From: Microcaldota archaeon
GTDB lineage: Archaea; Micrarchaeota; Micrarchaeia; Anstonellales; Bilamarchaeaceae
Assembly (NCBI GenBank): GCA_022627495.1
Contig: JAKEGJ010000022.1
Location: forward strand, 1 to 64,000
Direction: 5' to 3'
DNA length: 64,000 nucleotides
Below are positions 7,436-16,264 of the stretch, in pieces. Positions within the stretch are counted from its first letter, which is position 1. Each line of letters begins with the position of its first letter. The notes under the pieces are model-generated. The model worked only from the letters and a program-made list of their open reading frames with translations. It was not told the DNA's origin and ran no database searches. Both the position numbers and the translations under genes were made by a program.

Positions 7436-8494
7436 ATGATGCGTTCGAACGTTCTGGTTCTTGGATTGGCATTCTGCATGATGGCTTCCAATTTTGCGTT
7501 TGCCGGGACCTGCCCGGCAGGCTCAGCGGACTGCTTTCTGTGCGGCGGGGTTGATGGGATACCATGCACCACGAATTGCACGGGCGCGTACCGGGAAGGG
7601 GTGGGCAACGTGGCCTGCGAATGCCCGCAGGGCCAGGAATGCAGGTGCTACTGCCCCTACAAGCAGCAGCTTAGCGCGGATGAGCGGTCCAGATGCGAGG
7701 TCGACCCCGCCTGCATGTCTGATTACCTCCCGCAGATGCAGGGGGCAATCGGGTACACGACCAAGACCGCGGGCAGCGTCATGATATTGCGTTTCGGCGC
7801 GGCTTCGGCTACGGCTGTCGAAGAGTATACCGTCATCTACGAGGGGGATACCCTGGAGATTCCTGAGGGCGGCAGCGTTTTCGTGGTCTTTCCGGGCAAC
7901 AACATCCGCGGCTTCTTCGGCGAGGGCGAGGTGACGGTGGCCAGGGAGGGGCCGGATAAGCCGCTGGCCCTGGATAGCGCCGGGGACTTCATCGCGCTTT
8001 TATCAGCGATACGCGACGAGGTCAGGGACAACGCAGGATGCAAGGGCGCAGTGACCGTAACAGGCGCAGGCCGCCTGCCCCAGGAGGATGCGCAGGTCGC
8101 AGCTGGAAGGGAGCATAGGATGGATTATTGCATGGAATCGGAAGTCATAATCGAGAAAAACGGGGGCAGCCAGACCGTCAAGGTCATTGAAGGCAGGGTG
8201 GCGGCAACAAACGACGAAGGAAAATCCGTGACGCTCCGGACTGGCGAGCAGTTCACATCATCAGCGGATGATTTCAATGCGGCGGGCGTAAAGCCGTTCG
8301 ACTATTCCGGCTTGGATTTGGGTTTCGCAGACGGATACGGTTCAATCGAATGCATTGGGAACTGCCCGGCCGGTAAGATGCAGACGCCGTTTCCCGGATG
8401 CTCCTGCATAGAAGAGAGAGCGGGGGGCGGATGCGGCTCCGCGTTCATCCTGCCGCTCATCCTTTGTGCCGTTCTCGCACTCAGGCGCAACTGA
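7436..8494 (+). CDS. Secreted FecR-like protein with Cys-rich N-terminus and C-terminal sorting-like tail
   Basis: The start MMRSNVLVLGLAFCMMASNFAFAG is a signal peptide. A cysteine-rich segment follows (about 14 Cys in residues 25-100). Two FecR-like beta units come next: one around VMILRFGAAS...EGDTLEIPEGGSVFVVF, another around VIIEKNGGSQTVKVIEGRV. The C-terminus is tripartite: GGGCGS, a hydrophobic stretch of about 14 residues and RRN, like bacterial C-terminal sorting signals with a Gly-Gly-x-Cys motif. The start is set by the TATA box at 7396-7411 and the signal peptide. The protein probably sits on the cell surface. It lies between nth and ipk, with no obvious partner. Confidence 0.75.
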   Translation: MMRSNVLVLGLAFCMMASNFAFAGTCPAGSADCFLCGGVDGIPCTTNCTGAYREGVGNVACECPQGQECRCYCPYKQQLSADERSRCEVDPACMSDYLPQMQGAIGYTTKTAGSVMILRFGAASATAVEEYTVIYEGDTLEIPEGGSVFVVFPGNNIRGFFGEGEVTVAREGPDKPLALDSAGDFIALLSAIRDEVRDNAGCKGAVTVTGAGRLPQEDAQVAAGREHRMDYCMESEVIIEKNGGSQTVKVIEGRVAATNDEGKSVTLRTGEQFTSSADDFNAAGVKPFDYSGLDLGFADGYGSIECIGNCPAGKMQTPFPGCSCIEERAGGGCGSAFILPLILCAVLALRRN

Positions 8495-8511
8495 GCCTGC
8501 GGGGGGCGGGT

Positions 8512-9276
8512 TCACTTCTTCAATTCATTTATCTGCGTGCAAGGAGCGGGTTTGCCCAAAAAGAGCGATTCCAGGCGCTCGGGGCAGTTGCCGTTGACTA
8601 TGTAGGACACGGTATCGAGCCCAAGCAGCTCTTCCAGCTTCCCCTTCATCCCGCCGGTCACATCGTTTTCCGTGAGTTTAAGGTGCTTTGATATTTCTTG
8701 CAGGTTCTGGCGCGTGATAAGCGGGATGACCGCCCCATTATCGCCAATCACCCCGTCCACGTCAGTCGCCAGGACAATCATGTCCGCCCCCTTGCCAAGG
8801 TATGCAACAATCTGGTCGCCCGAGCAGGGGTAGCCGCCGAGTGCGGAATCCGGCGCCATGTCGCCGAAAAGGACGGGCAGGTAGCCGCTCTGGAGGTAGT
8901 CGTTCACGATTTTCGTATCGAAGCGGGCGATGCGCTTGTCTTTAAGCGACAGGACCATCGCCGGCGGTATGGATACTGCCGGAGCGCCGTTTGCTATCAA
9001 TGCGCCAACCAGCATGGATGAAAGCTCGCAGCATGCGGCATGCGTGTCGGCGTAGCCGAGCTTCTGGGCGGTGTTCTTCACCCCGTTCTCCAGGCCGTGC
9101 TTTATGACGACCGCATGGCCGAACGAGCCCGCCCCGTGCACGAGGATAAGGTCGCGGGCGCCCCTTTTCCATATGCCTGCGACGCATCTCGCCAGCTTTT
9201 CGATGCTCTCCGGCTTCGCTTTGCGGTAGCCGGACTTGTCTGTGATGACGCTACCGCCCAATTTGAGTATCTTCAT
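8512..9276 (-). CDS. ipk: Isopentenyl phosphate kinase
   Basis: A 254-residue amino-acid-kinase-fold protein. It starts with MKILKLGGSVITDK, carries HGAGSFGH (residues 47-54, containing the catalytic-type His of isopentenyl phosphate kinases), and has the ATP-binding ATDVDGVIGDNG and TGGMKGKLEE segments. It phosphorylates isopentenyl phosphate to isopentenyl diphosphate, the last step of the archaeal mevalonate route. The start at 9276 is fixed by homology and by a TATA box 26 bases upstream that is shared with ubiX on the other strand. Glutamate/aspartate kinases are related, but the His motif and context favour this assignment. Confidence 0.93.
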   Translation of the reverse strand: MKILKLGGSVITDKSGYRKAKPESIEKLARCVAGIWKRGARDLILVHGAGSFGHAVVIKHGLENGVKNTAQKLGYADTHAACCELSSMLVGALIANGAPAVSIPPAMVLSLKDKRIARFDTKIVNDYLQSGYLPVLFGDMAPDSALGGYPCSGDQIVAYLGKGADMIVLATDVDGVIGDNGAVIPLITRQNLQEISKHLKLTENDVTGGMKGKLEELLGLDTVSYIVNGNCPERLESLFLGKPAPCTQINELKK

Positions 9277-9294
9277 GGAATTCCTTGGACCGGA

Positions 9295-9307
9295 AGCGAA
9301 TAAAAAC
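9295..9307. promoter_or_regulatory. Single TATA element shared by ipk and ubiX
   Basis: The sequence GCGAATAAAAACG is centred near 9302, 26 bases from the ipk start codon (9276) and 27 bases from the ubiX start codon (9329). Both transcripts would begin at or next to their ATG. Confidence 0.65.
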
Positions 9308-9328
9308 GTTCGGAGGATAGGGAATACC

Positions 9329-9865
9329 ATGCGGATTCTCGTCGCAATCACAGGAGCCTCAGGGCTGGAATACGCCCGCAGGCTAATCGCGGTCCTTAAA
9401 GGCATGAAGGAAGTGGAAACGAGCGTCGTGGTCAGCTCCGGCGCAAAGGAAGTGGCGAAGGCCGAAGGCGGCTCTTTGCCCAAAGCCGATTATGGGGAAT
9501 CCGATTTCTCCTGCCCCTTCGCCTCCGGTTCGAACCCGCCTGATGCCATGGTCGTGATACCGTGCTCCCTGAAAAGCCTTGGCGAGATATCGAACGGCGT
9601 GGGAAACAGCCTGATAAACCGCGCGGCCGAAGTCTGCCTGAAAGAGAGGAAGACGCTCGTCCTCGTCGTGCGTGAGACGCCGTATTCGCTAATCACGATA
9701 AAGAACATGGAGGCGGTGACGCTCGCCGGGGCGGTCGTCCTGCCCGCATCGCCGGGCTTCTACGGCAGGCCCGAATCGGTCGATGACCTGGTGGATTTCA
9801 TCGTTGCGAGGGTGCTTGACCAGATTGCGGTTCCGCACGGAATTGGCAGGAGGTGGAAGGCATGA
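9329..9865 (+). CDS. ubiX: Flavin prenyltransferase UbiX
   Basis: A 178-residue flavoprotein starting MRILVAITGASGLEYARR, the UbiX/Pad1 nucleotide-binding start. It has the central PCSLKSLGEISNGVGNSLINRAA segment and the RETPYS motif. The family attaches a dimethylallyl group to FMN to make prenylated FMN, the cofactor of UbiD decarboxylases. GGAGGATAGG precedes the ATG. The stop overlaps the start of the ubiD-like gene (ATGA), so both are translated together. In this context it would supply the cofactor for trans-anhydromevalonate phosphate decarboxylase. Confidence 0.94.
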   Translation: MRILVAITGASGLEYARRLIAVLKGMKEVETSVVVSSGAKEVAKAEGGSLPKADYGESDFSCPFASGSNPPDAMVVIPCSLKSLGEISNGVGNSLINRAAEVCLKERKTLVLVVRETPYSLITIKNMEAVTLAGAVVLPASPGFYGRPESVDDLVDFIVARVLDQIAVPHGIGRRWKA

Positions 9866-11178
9866 AGAAAGCGACAAGGACGTTCCGCGAATTCGTCGAT
9901 AAGCTGGGCGGGGATAAGAAGCTTTGGATTGCGAAAAAGCCCGTCAGCCGGCATCTCGACCTTGCAGGCCTGATGCACGCCCTTGACGGGACGCCGGTAC
10001 AAGTCCCGGAAGTTTTGGGTTCCGCGTTTCCGGCAGTCGGAAACGTATTCTCGACACGCGAACTGGTTTGCGATTATCTGGGCATCAAAAAGGAAGGGCT
10101 CGTGCCCGCACTTGTGAAGGCGATAAGCAACCCCACAAAACCCGAAACCATGCAAAACCCGAAGGAAGCGCCCGTGCTTGAAAACAGCGTCGATTCCGTT
10201 GACCTGGGCTGCCTTCCGATACCCGTCCATGCTGAAAAGGACGGGGGGCCGTACCTCTCTTCTGCCATCATTGTCGCAAAGGACAGGGAATTGGGCCAGA
10301 ACATATCCTTCCATCGGATGATGGTGATTGGGAAGGACAGGGTGGCGGTGAGGATACTGAACCGGCACCTGCAGGCGTTCCTCGACCGCGCAGGCGGCGA
10401 GATGGACGTGGCAGTAATCGTCGGGGCGCCCATCAATGTCCTGCTTGCCGCGGCGACATCAATCCGTCTCGGGCAGGACGAACTGGAGATAGCCAATTCC
10501 ATCCAGCCGCTCCGGACAACCAGGCTCGGAAACGGCATTGAAATCCCCGCGGACTGCGAATTCGCTTTCGAAGCGAGAATCACGAAAGAGATGCATGACG
10601 AGGGGCCTTTCATCGACCTCACGGAGACATACGACGTCGTGCGGAAGCAGCAGGTCATGAAGCTCACGAAGATGCATCATCGGAGCGGCGCGATGTGGCA
10701 TGTGCTCCTTCCCGGAGGCCTGGAGCATAAAGTGCTGATGGGCATGCCGCGCGAGCCGACCATCTTCAGCGAGGTGAGCAAGGTCTGCGAATGCAGGCGC
10801 GTGAACCTCACGCCGGGCGGATGCTCATGGCTCCATGCGGTCGTGTCGATACGGAAGAAGGGCGAGGACGACGGGAAGAAGGCGATTGAAGCGGCTTTCG
10901 CGGGGCACAAGTCCCTGAAGCACGTCGTCATCGTGGATGACGATATAGATGTCGACAATCCGGCCGAGGTCGAATGGGCGATGGCGACTCGCGTTCAGGC
11001 GGACAAGGACCTTATCATCAAGACAAAGCAGAAGGGCTCCTCGCTCGACCCGAGCGCCGACCCGTACACGTACGACACCGCGAAGATGGGCATAGACGCG
11101 ACGAAGCCGCTGGTGGCGCATGGCAAGAACTTCGCAAAGGCGGCATGGAAAAGGGTGGATCCGGCGGATTTCTCCTAG
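9862..11178 (+). CDS. UbiD-family decarboxylase, probably trans-anhydromevalonate 5-phosphate decarboxylase
   Basis: A 438-residue UbiD-type enzyme. AGGAGGTGG lies just before the ATG at 9862, which overlaps the ubiX stop. Family hallmarks include RILNRHLQAFLDRAGG, IVGAPINVLLAAATSIRLGQDELEIANS, a central segment with DCEFAFEARI and PFIDLTETYD, and the VDDDIDVDNPAEVEWAMATRVQADKD stretch near the C-terminus (read as two pieces). UbiD enzymes use prenylated FMN. Because phosphomevalonate dehydratase subunits, mevalonate kinase and isopentenyl phosphate kinase are all nearby, the likely reaction is anhydromevalonate phosphate to isopentenyl phosphate. A role in quinone synthesis is the main alternative. 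Confidence 0.9.
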   Translation: MKKATRTFREFVDKLGGDKKLWIAKKPVSRHLDLAGLMHALDGTPVQVPEVLGSAFPAVGNVFSTRELVCDYLGIKKEGLVPALVKAISNPTKPETMQNPKEAPVLENSVDSVDLGCLPIPVHAEKDGGPYLSSAIIVAKDRELGQNISFHRMMVIGKDRVAVRILNRHLQAFLDRAGGEMDVAVIVGAPINVLLAAATSIRLGQDELEIANSIQPLRTTRLGNGIEIPADCEFAFEARITKEMHDEGPFIDLTETYDVVRKQQVMKLTKMHHRSGAMWHVLLPGGLEHKVLMGMPREPTIFSEVSKVCECRRVNLTPGGCSWLHAVVSIRKKGEDDGKKAIEAAFAGHKSLKHVVIVDDDIDVDNPAEVEWAMATRVQADKDLIIKTKQKGSSLDPSADPYTYDTAKMGIDATKPLVAHGKNFAKAAWKRVDPADFS

Positions 11179-11209
11179 CCGGACCGCACCTGATTGGATT
11201 CCTGGTCAC

Positions 11210-13732
11210 TCATTTGGACTGCCTGAACATCTCCCGGAGGATGGAGAGGTAGTTCTGGTCGATGTCCGCAAGCTGCTTTTTGAGCTGCTCGCCGAAGACA
11301 TTCGTTATCTTCGCCCTGAACCTGTGCCTGCCGATGTCATCGACAGCGAGGTCGATGCGCGTGTAACCGCGGGTGCCGGCTTTTAGCGCGGCCTGGTCGA
11401 CAAACGGAATGGCCGGTGCGATGCTCGGAGCGCTTAGGAAAATCCCCGCGAGGTCTTTCCCGAAGACAGGCGTGTGGTAATGCCCCTCCACGTAAAGGAA
11501 GCCGGGGCGCTTCTGCTCGATGCGGTGGTCCATCAGGCCGGTTATCTTGTCCCGCGAGCCCTTGCCCTTGTGTATGCCGAAAACCGGGATGCCCTGGACC
11601 GTCACTTCGCCCGAACCGAGCCATCCGCCCGAGAAGATGTGGATGTGCGGGTTGTTGTCCTCGAAGCCGCCGAGCAGGCGGATGTCCTTGGCAAGGTGCG
11701 TAGCCTCGTCGAAGTTCTCGTTCTTCTGCGACTGGTTGTAGTGGTTTCCCGAAACAAGGATGACGTCCCCGCCCCGATTCACTATGTCCACGGCATGGCG
11801 CAGGAGGGGGTGGAGCAGGTTGACCTGCTGCTCGACCTGGGTGACCGGATGGGTGAAGTTCTGGCGCTGGAGGTATTCCATGCGCGCCTTCATCTTCTCC
11901 TCCGCACTCAGGCCGGAGCGCGCATCCACGCGCTTCATGAACTCCTTCTGGTCGATGTAGTTGCGCGCCACGTATTCGTTGAGCTTCGAGCCCAATGCGC
12001 CCTCAACCATGTCGCCGCCGAGGACGAGTATGTCCGGCAGGCCGCGCTCATTCGAGTCCCGGATGCACGCTTCCAGCAGCTCGTAATTGCTGAAGTCGTC
12101 CAGCGGGTTTCCCGCCCCGATGTGCGTGTCCGAGAACACCTCGACCTTGACCGCCTTGCAGGCGTGGAGGGGCCTTGACGGCGCAAGCGCGTCTATTATC
12201 GTGCGCTTGTCCGCCCCGTTCTCCACCTCCAGCCTGATGCGCTCGGCGAGCTGGATTGGCGTCAGCTCTGAAGGGAGCTTCGAGAGGATGTAGCAGCGCT
12301 CGAGCTCTTTTTGGGATTCGTCGTCGCCTTTTGCGCCCTTGCCGGCCTTGCGGAGGAACGCGTCCACGCCGCCCCGGAGCCTCCGTTTCAAATGCTCGTT
12401 CTCGCGGTTGTAGACCTCCTGCGCGCCCTTCTTGAGCTCCTGGTGCCCTATCAGATCGAAGCTGAAGCTGCCGTCTGCATTCGCGGTCATCACGGTGATG
12501 CCGGAATCAAAATGATAGCGGTCAACCGAATCAGTCTGCGGGAGCCTGATGCCCTTGTTCCACGCGTCGGATATCAGTTTCGGGTCCGCGAACGAGCCCT
12601 GCTGGAAAATCACGGACACGCCGTCCTTTCCGAACTCCTTGGGCCCGGACCAGCATTTCGTCCCGGGGTGGTGGGAAAAGAGCAGCATGTCAAGCGGCGG
12701 CATCAGCCGGTACAGCTCGTTCTTGTTCTGCATGTATTCCTTGAGCGCCAGTTCGGTCTTCTTCGCGCTGCTCGATGCGGCGGACAGGTTGTGGCCGAGG
12801 CCGAGCGCCATGCCGTTCACGTTGAAGACGCTTAAGCGGGAGTCGAGTATCTCCAGCCTGTTTGCGCCTTCGAAGATGTCGTGCAGGAGGTCGTAATACT
12901 CCTTCCTCACTTCCTCGTCGAGAAGGCGGTTCTCCTCGGGCGTGATGCGCTCGGTCTTGGTCCGCTTCACGGCGCCCATCTGCCCGGCCTCATCGCGCAG
13001 GATGGCGAGCTGCCTTTCCTTGGCGGCCATCTTCCTGCGCACCTTGTCGGACTCCTTCGAGAGCTTTTTGGCGGTGCGCGCGCACGCCTGGTAGTCGCGC
13101 TCACGCTTGGCAGATTCCTTTTTATCGGCGACTTTCCCGTCTGAAAATTCCTGGGCCATCGTAGAGATGCGGCCCTCCACCACCTTCTGCGAATGCGTGA
13201 TGGCGGCAAGTCGCGATTTAAGGGATTCGCGGGCCAGTTCCAGCGACTCTATTTTCTGCGCCGTAGCCTTGGCGTTCTTCATCTGCGCGATTTTCGCGTC
13301 TTTGAGGGATTTCATGTTCTCCACGTCCTCCTCGCCAAGGACATAGGCCACGCGGCTGCTTCCGTTTAGGGGAGCTAGCAGCCGCTTCAGGTGCGGGCGC
13401 ACCACGACCGCAGCGTCCTCTATCGTGTTGACGCCGGGTGCCAGGAACCTCATCCGGTCCTGGTTTCTCCGGCTGATGTGTATCGGGACGCTGGGGAGGA
13501 TGCCGCCGTTTATGACGAGCAAATCCGGAGGTGCGCCCTTTTGCGCCATCCCTTCGAGCACCTTCACCGTGCCCAGCAGGTTGTGCATGCTGAATGCGCG
13601 CGTCCCGCCGTGGAACTCGCCTATCACCACGATGCTCGTCTCCTTCGTCAGCCTCTCGGCGAGCGGCTCTATGCCCTTGAATTTCATCTTCCGAGTCAGG
13701 TCGACTTTCTCGAAAACCTCATGCGCCTTCAT
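11210..13732 (-). CDS. Double metallophosphoesterase with degenerate N-terminal domain and coiled coil
   Basis: An 840-residue protein. The C-terminal half is an intact calcineurin-like phosphoesterase: DTHIGA (about 535), GGDMVEG (about 570), GNHYN (about 662), GHYHTP (about 750). The N-terminal half follows the same plan with damaged metal ligands: GEFHGG (about 39) for DxH, INGGI (about 75) for GD, GEED (about 133) for GNHD, SHHPGTK (about 354) for GHxH. About 130 residues of Lys/Glu-rich coiled coil are inserted between the last two. A tandem duplication in which one copy became structural or regulatory would explain this. Substrate unknown (nucleic acid, nucleotide or phosphoprotein all possible). 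The gene stands alone on the minus strand. Confidence 0.85.
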   Translation of the reverse strand: MKAHEVFEKVDLTRKMKFKGIEPLAERLTKETSIVVIGEFHGGTRAFSMHNLLGTVKVLEGMAQKGAPPDLLVINGGILPSVPIHISRRNQDRMRFLAPGVNTIEDAAVVVRPHLKRLLAPLNGSSRVAYVLGEEDVENMKSLKDAKIAQMKNAKATAQKIESLELARESLKSRLAAITHSQKVVEGRISTMAQEFSDGKVADKKESAKRERDYQACARTAKKLSKESDKVRRKMAAKERQLAILRDEAGQMGAVKRTKTERITPEENRLLDEEVRKEYYDLLHDIFEGANRLEILDSRLSVFNVNGMALGLGHNLSAASSSAKKTELALKEYMQNKNELYRLMPPLDMLLFSHHPGTKCWSGPKEFGKDGVSVIFQQGSFADPKLISDAWNKGIRLPQTDSVDRYHFDSGITVMTANADGSFSFDLIGHQELKKGAQEVYNRENEHLKRRLRGGVDAFLRKAGKGAKGDDESQKELERCYILSKLPSELTPIQLAERIRLEVENGADKRTIIDALAPSRPLHACKAVKVEVFSDTHIGAGNPLDDFSNYELLEACIRDSNERGLPDILVLGGDMVEGALGSKLNEYVARNYIDQKEFMKRVDARSGLSAEEKMKARMEYLQRQNFTHPVTQVEQQVNLLHPLLRHAVDIVNRGGDVILVSGNHYNQSQKNENFDEATHLAKDIRLLGGFEDNNPHIHIFSGGWLGSGEVTVQGIPVFGIHKGKGSRDKITGLMDHRIEQKRPGFLYVEGHYHTPVFGKDLAGIFLSAPSIAPAIPFVDQAALKAGTRGYTRIDLAVDDIGRHRFRAKITNVFGEQLKKQLADIDQNYLSILREMFRQSK

Positions 13733-13860
13733 GCTTCACACCCCCTTTCCCGCCCCATATCCGTCCAAAGAACGCGAATGCCGCGCAAATCCGCCCCAAT
13801 CCGGAACCGGAAGACGGCCGCGTGAGCATGCGCAGGCCGTCCCGGTCCGGTAGAGGTGGT

Positions 13861-14628
13861 TCATGCGACAAAACGAACATCTTGAGCGCCTTCCCCGGCC
13901 CACTGCCCGGACACTTCATGGCGGTCCAGGCCATAGGCCGCCCTTATCCTTTTCTGCACCAGCCGGGCGCCCTGACGGAACGTGCCGATTGGGTCGTCCT
14001 TCATCGAATCAAGGGCGCTCTCTATCGCTGCGACGCTGATGAATGGCATGCGGGGCCAGTAGATTTCGAGCAGGGCTGACAGCCCTATCATCCTGGCGGC
14101 CGGCAGCCTGCTCCGCAGCAATACCGTAATATACGGAAGGGCGTCATTGCCCATCCGCAGGATGATGTCCTGGGAAATCAGGGATGTGGGAGAACGCACA
14201 CCGTCCTTGGTGAAGGTGAAAAGCACCGGAGTCAGCTTCTCCATGGCGTATTCCTTCCTCCCCTTCCCTATGGTCATCCAGTCCATGTTGTGGAGCACGA
14301 AAAGCGCCCTTTTGAACGCCGGCGCGTGCTGGTCCTTGAGCAGGTCGGCAAGCTGCCGCACTGACCTGCTCCCGGCTTTTATCAGCGCGCACGATGCGGT
14401 AACCGCGGTCTTGACATCCCCGTTTTTCAGTTTCTCTATCTGCGCCGCGATTGATTCGCGCTGTGCCTGGCCCGGGCCGTTTCGTGCAACTGATGCGGCG
14501 CCCGGCCCCGGCGGCACGAGAACGAAGCCGCAGCCGATTTGAGTTGTCAGCCCGGCCTTCCTTCCGCAAGCCCCCTCATCATCCCGCCATCTTTCCTTCA
14601 CTCCGCCTGATTTAGCCTTCTGTTCCAT
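13861..14628 (-). CDS. HEAT-like helical repeat protein, function unknown
   Basis: About 255 residues. The first 50 are polar and low in complexity; the rest is a run of amphipathic helices (IEKLKNGDVKTAVTASCALIKAG, VRQLADLLKDQHAPAFKRALFVLHNM and similar, quoted as separate pieces) with HEAT/ARM-like spacing. I set the start at 14628 (MEQKAKSGG) because GGGGTGAAC precedes it. It overlaps the end of a small upstream frame by 17 bases, which hints at translational coupling. No catalytic motif is seen; such repeats usually serve as protein-binding scaffolds. Confidence 0.65.
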   Translation of the reverse strand: MEQKAKSGGVKERWRDDEGACGRKAGLTTQIGCGFVLVPPGPGAASVARNGPGQAQRESIAAQIEKLKNGDVKTAVTASCALIKAGSRSVRQLADLLKDQHAPAFKRALFVLHNMDWMTIGKGRKEYAMEKLTPVLFTFTKDGVRSPTSLISQDIILRMGNDALPYITVLLRSRLPAARMIGLSALLEIYWPRMPFISVAAIESALDSMKDDPIGTFRQGARLVQKRIRAAYGLDRHEVSGQWAGEGAQDVRFVA

Positions 14629-14881
14629 ACGGTTCACCCCCCGCCAAGGGAGAGACATCGGCCTTAGCGGCCGTCAAGTGGGAGGATGCTGGTCCAGGGT
14701 TTTTGCCAAGGACCTTCAGATTGATTGGCAGCCTCCTGCCAGCTATCCTGCTAGAAAATTCGAATGTGAGCCTGCGCCCCACGGCGGGGGGCGCGAGGAT
14801 GGGACCGCGTCCGGAAGAGGAATCCGGGCTGGAAAAAGTGAAAATCGTTTCAATCCACGGCTCTTTCCGGGAGACCGGCAT
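14612..14881 (-). CDS. Possible small protein upstream of the HEAT-like gene
   Basis: A frame of 89 residues starting MPVSRKEPWIETIF. The ATG has GCGGTGAT about 8 bases upstream and a TATA-like GGTTTTATTAGCC about 50 bases upstream. The middle (RRLTFEFSSRIAGRRLP) looks like beta strands. The end overlaps the next gene in the same direction. I recognise no family. Support comes from the ribosome site and coupling only, so it may not be expressed. Confidence 0.35.
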   Translation of the reverse strand: MPVSRKEPWIETIFTFSSPDSSSGRGPILAPPAVGRRLTFEFSSRIAGRRLPINLKVLGKNPGPASSHLTAAKADVSPLAGGEPYGTEG

Positions 14882-15259
14882 AAGCTTTATCACCGCCTTT
14901 CCTCCCGCACGGTACGGAGGATTGCGGGCTAATAAAACCTGTTGCGCAAATTTCCGTTTTTCTGCAAAAAAAAAGGGCGCAGCCGGCTGGAAACCTGGAA
15001 GCAAAAAACAGCACGGGGAGGACCGCGGCAAAGGCGTCCGGCATGGATGGCGATATTCGGAAGTGGATAGGGAATCAAAAAGGCATGCGGAGGCTCAAGC
15101 ATGGTGGGAGGTTGTATGTATGCCTTCCGCCTCCACAGCCTTGATCCACGCTTATTGAATTCCCTGCTACTCCTACGGGCGCAGCCCTATAATAAATCTT
15201 GGGGGGCAATTTGCCACAAAACACGAGAATTTATATGTCATCTTGCGCATAAATCAAAC
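14882..15259 (+). other. Intergenic region before the tandem Lrp-like genes
   Basis: No convincing gene. It holds an A-rich run around 14965-14975 and, near its end, the TATA box AATTTATATG (about 15229-15238) that drives the first Lrp-like gene. A 33-codon frame from about 15043 (MDGDIRKWIGN) is open but has no clear ribosome site. Confidence 0.5.
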
Positions 15260-16231
15260 ATGGATGCCGTCGACCTCGAGCTCCTCTATCATCTCGACAT
15301 CGACTCCCGGAAGCCCATCAAGCGCATCGCCGCCCGGATAGGCGAGCACAGCGAGAAAATCAATTACCGCCTGAACCGGCTGATCCGGGAGGGCGTCATC
15401 AAGCGCTGCTATGCCGAAGTGAATCCCTGGAAGGTCGGCTATTCCTCATTCAAGGTGTACCTGCAGTTCCAGAGCGTCGACAAGCAGAAAATAGACGAGA
15501 TGTTCGCTTACCTATGCAACGAGTGCAACGTGAGCTGGGCAGTATCCTGCCTCGGCCGCTGGGACATGATAATCGAGGTCCTGGCCAAGGACAGGCACGA
15601 GTTCTACGCCATATACTCGCGCTTCCACAAGAGGTTTTCCGAGCGCATCCTCTGCAAGGAGATAGGCGTCACGCTCGAGATGACATTCCTCAACAAGAAG
15701 TGGCTGTGCCCGGAAAGGCCTGCCGTTAGCATATCCGCAATGACAGGCACCCCGGAGAGGCTGACGGATGAGAAGGACCTCGCAATCCTCCGACGCCTCA
15801 CAAAGAACTGCAGGGAGCCGGTGAAATCGATGGCCGCCGGGCTGGGGCTGCCTCCGACCACAGTCTCGCAGAGGATACGCAACATGTCCAAAAAAAGCGT
15901 CATCCCCGCGTTCCGCACAGACCTGGACCTCGACAAGTTCGGGAGGGTGTATTGCAAATCCTTTGTTTACCTATCCGGGGCGGGGGAGGATGAGATAGCG
16001 AAGATGCTCGAACACTGCATCCACCACCCCGATGTGACTTTCCTCACCCGCTGCATAGCGGCGTGGGATTTCGAGATTGAAGCGCATTCGCCATCATTCA
16101 GCGACTTCACCGCGATGATGAACGACCTGCGGGACCGCTTCCCCCGCGTCGTGCGGAATTTCGAGGCGGTCGTAATCAGCAGGGAAACGAGCATGTTTTC
16201 GGTTTTACGGTTCTCGGAACGTCGAACATAA
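15260..16231 (+). CDS. Double-headed Lrp/AsnC-like transcription regulator, copy 1
   Basis: A 323-residue protein made of two Lrp/AsnC units in tandem. The first winged helix (residues 1-60: LELLYHLDIDSRKPIKRIAA...INYRLNRLIREGVIKRC) is followed by a ligand-sensing-like domain. A second helix-turn-helix (about 170-225) and a second sensing-like domain end near 320. Ordinary Lrp proteins have a single unit of about 150 residues. The ATG lies about 27 bases after a TATA box, so the message is leaderless. The next gene is a paralogue in the same orientation after 33 bases. Target genes unknown; the mevalonate dehydratase genes lie 1.4 kb downstream. Confidence 0.85.
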   Translation: MDAVDLELLYHLDIDSRKPIKRIAARIGEHSEKINYRLNRLIREGVIKRCYAEVNPWKVGYSSFKVYLQFQSVDKQKIDEMFAYLCNECNVSWAVSCLGRWDMIIEVLAKDRHEFYAIYSRFHKRFSERILCKEIGVTLEMTFLNKKWLCPERPAVSISAMTGTPERLTDEKDLAILRRLTKNCREPVKSMAAGLGLPPTTVSQRIRNMSKKSVIPAFRTDLDLDKFGRVYCKSFVYLSGAGEDEIAKMLEHCIHHPDVTFLTRCIAAWDFEIEAHSPSFSDFTAMMNDLRDRFPRVVRNFEAVVISRETSMFSVLRFSERRT

Positions 16232-16264
16232 AAGTATATATATAACGTCAGTGCAATAATATGC

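Noticed and set aside
14703-15158. Plus-strand frame MPRTFRLIG...
   Set aside because: Crosses an A-run and overlaps a frame on the other strand with better start signals; composition not protein-like.
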